A DNA stretch of 64,000 nucleotides. It comes from Phaseolus vulgaris (lineage: Eukaryota; Streptophyta; Magnoliopsida; Fabales; Fabaceae). The stretch lies in the NCBI RefSeq assembly GCF_000499845.2, contig NC_023754.2, positions 22,322,111 to 22,386,110 on the forward strand. Reading direction: 5' to 3'. This document shows positions 60,405 to 64,000 of the stretch, in pieces (position 1 is the first letter of the stretch; each line of letters opens with the position of its first letter). The position numbers and the translations under genes were made by a program. Below the pieces are notes generated by a model, which saw only the letters and a program-made list of their open reading frames with translations, was not told where the DNA came from and did no database searches.

Positions 60405-61877
60405 TTTTACCTATCAAACACAGGGCTACGTTGACAACCATTGTTAAGACTTGGCTCTATAATAACCTGGGCAGGGGGATCTCCCATAAAGCCCTCTTCT
60501 AGGATGATCACCCTTTTCATCATCATCCCTCATATACTCAACAGAGATCACTCAGTCCAGGATCTTCTTACTGCACGTAGAATGAAACTAGGTGTATTAT
60601 ATATGTACAGAGTAGCATAAACCTCAGAATTTATCAAAAGATATTAAAATCACATCGCTGACCTCATATCTGTGCACTAAAGAGCTCTAGTGACATCTAG
60701 TGTGTACAACTAAATGCAAAGTTTCAACGAATTATAACATTAAGATCCTTCCCTGATGTTCAAAGAGTATTTCTACATCACGGACCCTGGTACTAATTGG
60801 CAGAATTAATCTCGTCTAGGGTTTCTTGTGGCCCTTTGCTTTACCCTGGAGCCATCTTGATAGCAGCATGTTCTCCCTGTCAATATACAACAAATGGAAC
60901 CTTCTTATTAAACTCAGATAGTGCATTGCTAACACTTATAACCCCGATAATAATAAAGGTAAATACACCCAAAATATTATAAGGAAAACAATATCCTAGC
61001 CCACTCCACAGAAGTATTCGTTTTTAATATTCAAACCGAAAATTTTCAAGTGCACGAATTGCAACAACAGAACTAGCATTAGAGACTCTAAAATGATGAC
61101 GGAAGTCAACAAGTTGTCCCCAGCCAACAGACATCACCTAAATCAGGAAATAATTTTTTACCTCTTGGGAACATAAGAATTGAACACCTGCATTATATGT
61201 GAGGGCAGATGGACATGGACGTGTAAAGCTGTAGAGATTTAAATGAGGAAGAAAATTATGATTGCAATTGAAGGGTTTAAATCCAAATTTGAGATTAGAG
61301 ATTTTGAATGTCATTCTCAAGCATATTTATCCATTCAGACAGAAGGATCATTGAATTCAGTAGTAACACAAGGCAAGTGAAACAGTGATAAAGTATAATT
61401 GGTATTAAATGAACAAATCCAGTATCAGATTTCTAAGTACAAGAACATAATTACTCTATAATTGAATCAAACAGATAAAGACCAAGAGCTTCATGATCCT
61501 TCAATAGCAACCACACCCCTGTTTCCTCATTGTCCATAATCCTTCAATTTGATGTTTCTCTTGCAAGCTCTCGTGCTTCTTCTCTTGACCATCTTCTCAG
61601 GATCATCCACCATGTGGACAACCTGCATAATCAACTTTCGAACATTTTGATTTAATTCTTCTCCCTCTCAGGTTCCTTCTTGATACTTAACTAATACTTA
61701 ACTGATATCTCTAAGTCAAAAGAATGACACAAACGCCAATGACATGACCCAAAAGAAAAATAATAAGAAGGATATTAGTTTACCAGATTTCATGTTGACG
61801 ACACAATTGGCGAACAAGCATTCGAGGTCTGATTGACGATTGTTGTACTCGAGGTTGCCAACGAAAACCGGTCTCGT
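60405..61877 (-). pseudogene. Decayed RS31-type SR splicing factor gene
   Basis: Four blocks on the minus strand follow the order of an RS31/RS40 SR protein. Block 1 (61877-61784) reads RPVFVGNLEYNNRQSDLECLF ... VNMKSG, the start of RRM1, preceded by ACG where the family has its ATG. It lacks several residues after LF but keeps a GT donor after AAATCTG. Block 2 (about 61062-61020) reads AIRALENFRFEY, then a stop where FGYEKRRL is expected. Block 3 (about 60880-60739) reads LLSRWLQGKAKGHKKP, a stop, then STRVRDVEILFEHQGRIL, the linker and start of RRM2. Block 4 (about 60535-60405) reads RDDDEKGDHPRRGLYGRSP, then RSPVFDR, the start of the RS region. Start loss, stops and missing segments mean no functional product. 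Intron remains suggest a decayed in-place gene, not a retrocopy. Confidence 0.72.
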
Positions 61878-63161
61878 CTTCAAAGGAAAAAATTAGAGCA
61901 ACGATGAATCAATGCCCTAACCCTAACAACTCAAGATTCTTGCTCTATAAAGCAAACAATAACAAATTCTTGCTTGCTTCAAAAGAAAAGCTTAGATTCT
62001 AAGTCAATGGCTCTGTATAGTAGAATCGGAAACTACTTGTTTTTAAAACTTGAAATGTGGTATCACTCGTTCGAGAAGAAATGAAACTTGAAAGAAAAAG
62101 GCTTAATTAAAGAAAAAGATAAATTGAGGAATAAGATATTTAATTAAAATATAAAGCAGATTATTTTGGAAAAGCTAATTGTATAAATAAATAGGATTAT
62201 CAAAGTTTTTTTTTATCAACAATAACAATAAAAAATAAATAGATGGAAATCACTTCAAAGTGGTCTAACCCTTATACATAAAGAACTAACGTCTTACCAA
62301 TTTCTTATTAAGGAACATCTTCCAACTTAAATAAGGAACAACAAAAACCACTTCAAAGTGATCTAACCTTATAGAATTGTCAATGTATAGCAACTCTTCA
62401 ATTAATTTTGAAATGTAAACAAGAAAATACGTTTCATTGTTTAATTTCAAATCAGGCTTCCACATTAGTTAGATTAGAATTTAATTATTTTAGCATGTGA
62501 ATTAACTATTAACTGCATAATTATAATGTCTAAATTATCTTATATTAAAATCGATAGTAAATAAACATATGTTTTACATTTATAATAAATAATCCATATT
62601 ATGATATTAAATTAAAACTAGTCCGAGATTAAGAAAAATAATTCTTAAGTATATAAACTATAAAAGATAATTTAAGCTAAGCAGACTTTCTTTTATTAAT
62701 TACAGAAATAATGTGTAAAAAGTATATTCAAAGAAGAAAAGTACAACTAAGAGAGTGAGTTTTAAATGAATGCATCACAAAACTTCAATGGTTTAAAACT
62801 CATTTTAATTCTTATATATATTAAGAGAACTTTTAGTATTTGTTGGTGTGAAATGTAACATTGAAGAATGTTCTAAGAAATTCCACCTATTATTACTAGT
62901 ATTTCAAAAAGAAATTTATAATTTTAGAAATCATTTTTCATTCTATTTATTTCAAAATCCAATTTAACAATTCATTATATTTTTTAAAATTTATTAATTG
63001 AACTATTTTATAGTTTAATTAATTTTAAAATTTAATTTGAATATTTATTACAATTTCAAAAACTAAATAGATTATTATTATTTATTTAGAATCAACAAAA
63101 GGCTCATTTCATATGGAAGTATATAGAATTTCATTTATTAGATTCATGCATATATCAGAAA
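61878..63161. other. AT-rich spacer
   Basis: No gene is recognised. It contains short LINE 3' ends at 62.2-62.4 kb (separate entry); the rest is AT-rich, low-complexity sequence. Confidence 0.5.
62206..62375 (-). mobile_element. Two short LINE 3'-end fragments
   Basis: Read on the minus strand, 62290-62206 is TATAAGGGTTAGACCACTTTGAAGTG ... (in parts) ending TGTTGATAAAAAAAAA, the same 3' UTR and A-tail as the LINE at 13.28-13.62 kb. A second similar piece, ATAAGGTTAGATCACTTTG, lies at about 62375-62340. No coding sequence is left. Confidence 0.7.
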
Positions 63162-63224
63162 TCCGTTGTAGTCTAGTTGGTCAGGATACTCGGCTCTCAC
63201 CCGGGTTCAAGTCCCGGCAACGGA
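63162..63224 (+). tRNA. tRNA-Glu(CUC)-like gene with a 9-nt deletion, probable pseudogene
   Basis: The acceptor stem TCCGTTG/CAACGGA pairs perfectly. The D-arm, the 5' half of the anticodon stem (CTCGG), the loop CTCTCAC with anticodon CTC, and a full T-arm (CCGGG TTCAAGT CCCGG) are all present. However, the loop runs straight into the T-stem. The 3' half of the anticodon stem and the variable loop (CCGAG plus AGAC in normal plant tRNA-Glu) are missing, giving 63 instead of 72 bases. The likely cause is loss between two ACCCG repeats. A T-run (TTTTT) follows, as for Pol III genes. Without the anticodon stem it should not function. Confidence 0.8.
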
Positions 63225-63586
63225 ATTTTTATTACATTTTTTATGACTGAATTTTTTGTAATTCATAGCTAATGCTGCAAATTAACATTTTGTAAACAAT
63301 CCTTTGAAAATTTGCAAATAAATTCATTCCTCATTTGATTGTTCCTCCAATGAATGAAATAAAATACTGCAAGAGCTACGATGATGTAAATCATTGAAGT
63401 GGCATTTAGCTTAAACATTTAGACTGAGCAATTTTCCGACTGTTGCTTTTGGCAAGTAATGAGGAAAAAGAAATTATAGTTAAATTTCTCAACAAAATAA
63501 AGTGTTCTTATTCGATTGATGATGAATGCTTAAATGAAACCAATTGCAACTCTGATTGATCAAATGAACAATTTGAGAATTTCACT
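63225..63586. other. Spacer between the tRNA-like gene and the delta-like gene
   Basis: No gene is seen. The right part is the probable 3' untranslated region of the gene ending at 63587. Confidence 0.5.
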
Positions 63587-64000
63587 TCATACAGCAAAAG
63601 AGGGCACACTCTCTTGAATCAAGTTTCTGACCTTCACTCTCACCGCTCCACTCAACTGGTGCACGCTTTTGGCAATCCCCAAAAGTTCATCTTCCCCCAT
63701 CTTATTCTTCGAGGAAACCAGTACCATTTGAGTTCCACAAAGCTCGTCGTAGATCCTCTCGAACTCCTGCAGCACCTCCTTCACAATCCCCACCTTGTTC
63801 CTCTTCAGTAGCATCTTCAGCAACGCCGCCACGTGCCTGTGAAAGTTTCCCTCCTCAACCGCGGGTGACCTCACACTTTGCAGCAGTTTCAAAAGCCTCG
63901 CAACATCCCTGTGAACAGAGTGAAGGGAATTGCTACTTTGGGCTACCTCCACGAGAGCTGCTGCATACCCAGTAGCGGGATTTGAGTTGCATATAGAAGA
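63587..64000 (-). CDS. ATP synthase delta/OSCP-like protein, C-terminal part (runs off the right edge)
   Basis: The frame is open from the window end to a TGA at 63587, giving 137 residues of the C-terminal part. NPATGYAAALVEVAQSSNSL at the visible start matches the first helix of the F1 delta/OSCP N-terminal domain. HVAALLKMLLKRNKVGIVKE, EFERIYDELCGTQMVLVSS and ELLGIAKSVHQLSGAVRVKV match the later helices and the start of the C-terminal part. Compared with chloroplast AtpD, about 20-25 residues after KLLQS are absent, and the protein ends at VPSFAV, about 30-40 residues early. It could be a shortened nuclear-encoded plastid delta paralogue or a decaying copy. Codon use is GC-richer than the surroundings, typical of a real exon. 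The transit peptide, if any, would be outside the window. Confidence 0.6.
   Translation of the reverse strand, partial: SSICNSNPATGYAAALVEVAQSSNSLHSVHRDVARLLKLLQSVRSPAVEEGNFHRHVAALLKMLLKRNKVGIVKEVLQEFERIYDELCGTQMVLVSSKNKMGEDELLGIAKSVHQLSGAVRVKVRNLIQESVPSFAV

Noticed and set aside
61138..61320. Minus-strand ORF of 60 codons inside the RS31 remnant
   Set aside because: It lies between the recognisable RRM1 blocks, has no SR-protein similarity and is probably intron sequence.
61500..61625. Possible second exon of the SR remnant (acceptor-like TTATGCAG near 61624)
   Set aside because: Joining it to the first block gives no RRM-like peptide in any frame, so I did not count it as an exon.

Overview
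This is nuclear DNA from a flowering plant, most likely a legume. The genes have introns with GT..AG borders and belong to plant-only families (LBD, R2R3-MYB, Dof, bifunctional FKGP). The spacers are very AT-rich and hold many decayed LINE (non-LTR) copies, AT microsatellites and legume-like dispersed repeats. The legume assignment is an inference from repeat style and protein resemblance. I see no bacterial, organellar or viral content.

Layout. Bases 1-686 (minus) are the 5' part of a conserved plant gene of unknown function, with a probable leader intron. An LBD transcription factor lies at 7195-8054 (minus) and an R2R3-MYB at 17648-19083 (minus), in a repeat-rich half that carries LINE fragments at 3.7-4.3, 8.4-9.1, 13.3-13.6, 20.6-21.1 and 28.2-30.5 kb, a decayed ~60-bp tandem repeat at 5.6-6.1 kb and several AT-rich inverted-repeat elements. 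A DAG/DOF2.5-type Dof gene is at 36402-37166 (plus). An LRAT/NC-domain gene is at 42417-45420 (minus), with a LINE inserted in its long intron. Another LINE remnant is at 46.5-47.8 kb. The six-exon fucokinase/GDP-fucose pyrophosphorylase gene spans 49248-54912 (minus). A KIC/PBP1-type single EF-hand gene is at 58457-58834 (plus). A 46-bp tandem array (59711-59986) comes next, followed by a decayed RS31-type SR splicing factor pseudogene at 60.4-61.9 kb (minus), a tRNA-Glu(CUC) copy with a 9-nt deletion (63162-63224), and the 3' end of an ATP-synthase delta-like gene (63587-64000, minus, running off the window).

How the genes relate. They do not form a pathway. The order Dof, LRAT/NC protein, FKGP, KIC, SR protein combines two Arabidopsis neighbourhoods as I remember them: At2g46590 (DAG2), At2g46600 (KIC), At2g46610 (RS31a), and At1g01220 (FKGP), At1g01225 (NC-domain). 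This supports the gene calls and suggests the RS31 remnant is a dead copy at the ancestral locus, not a retrocopy. I found no clear candidate for a previously undescribed biological system. The most interesting items are the RS31 pseudogene, the deleted tRNA, the merged synteny block and the shortened delta-like protein.
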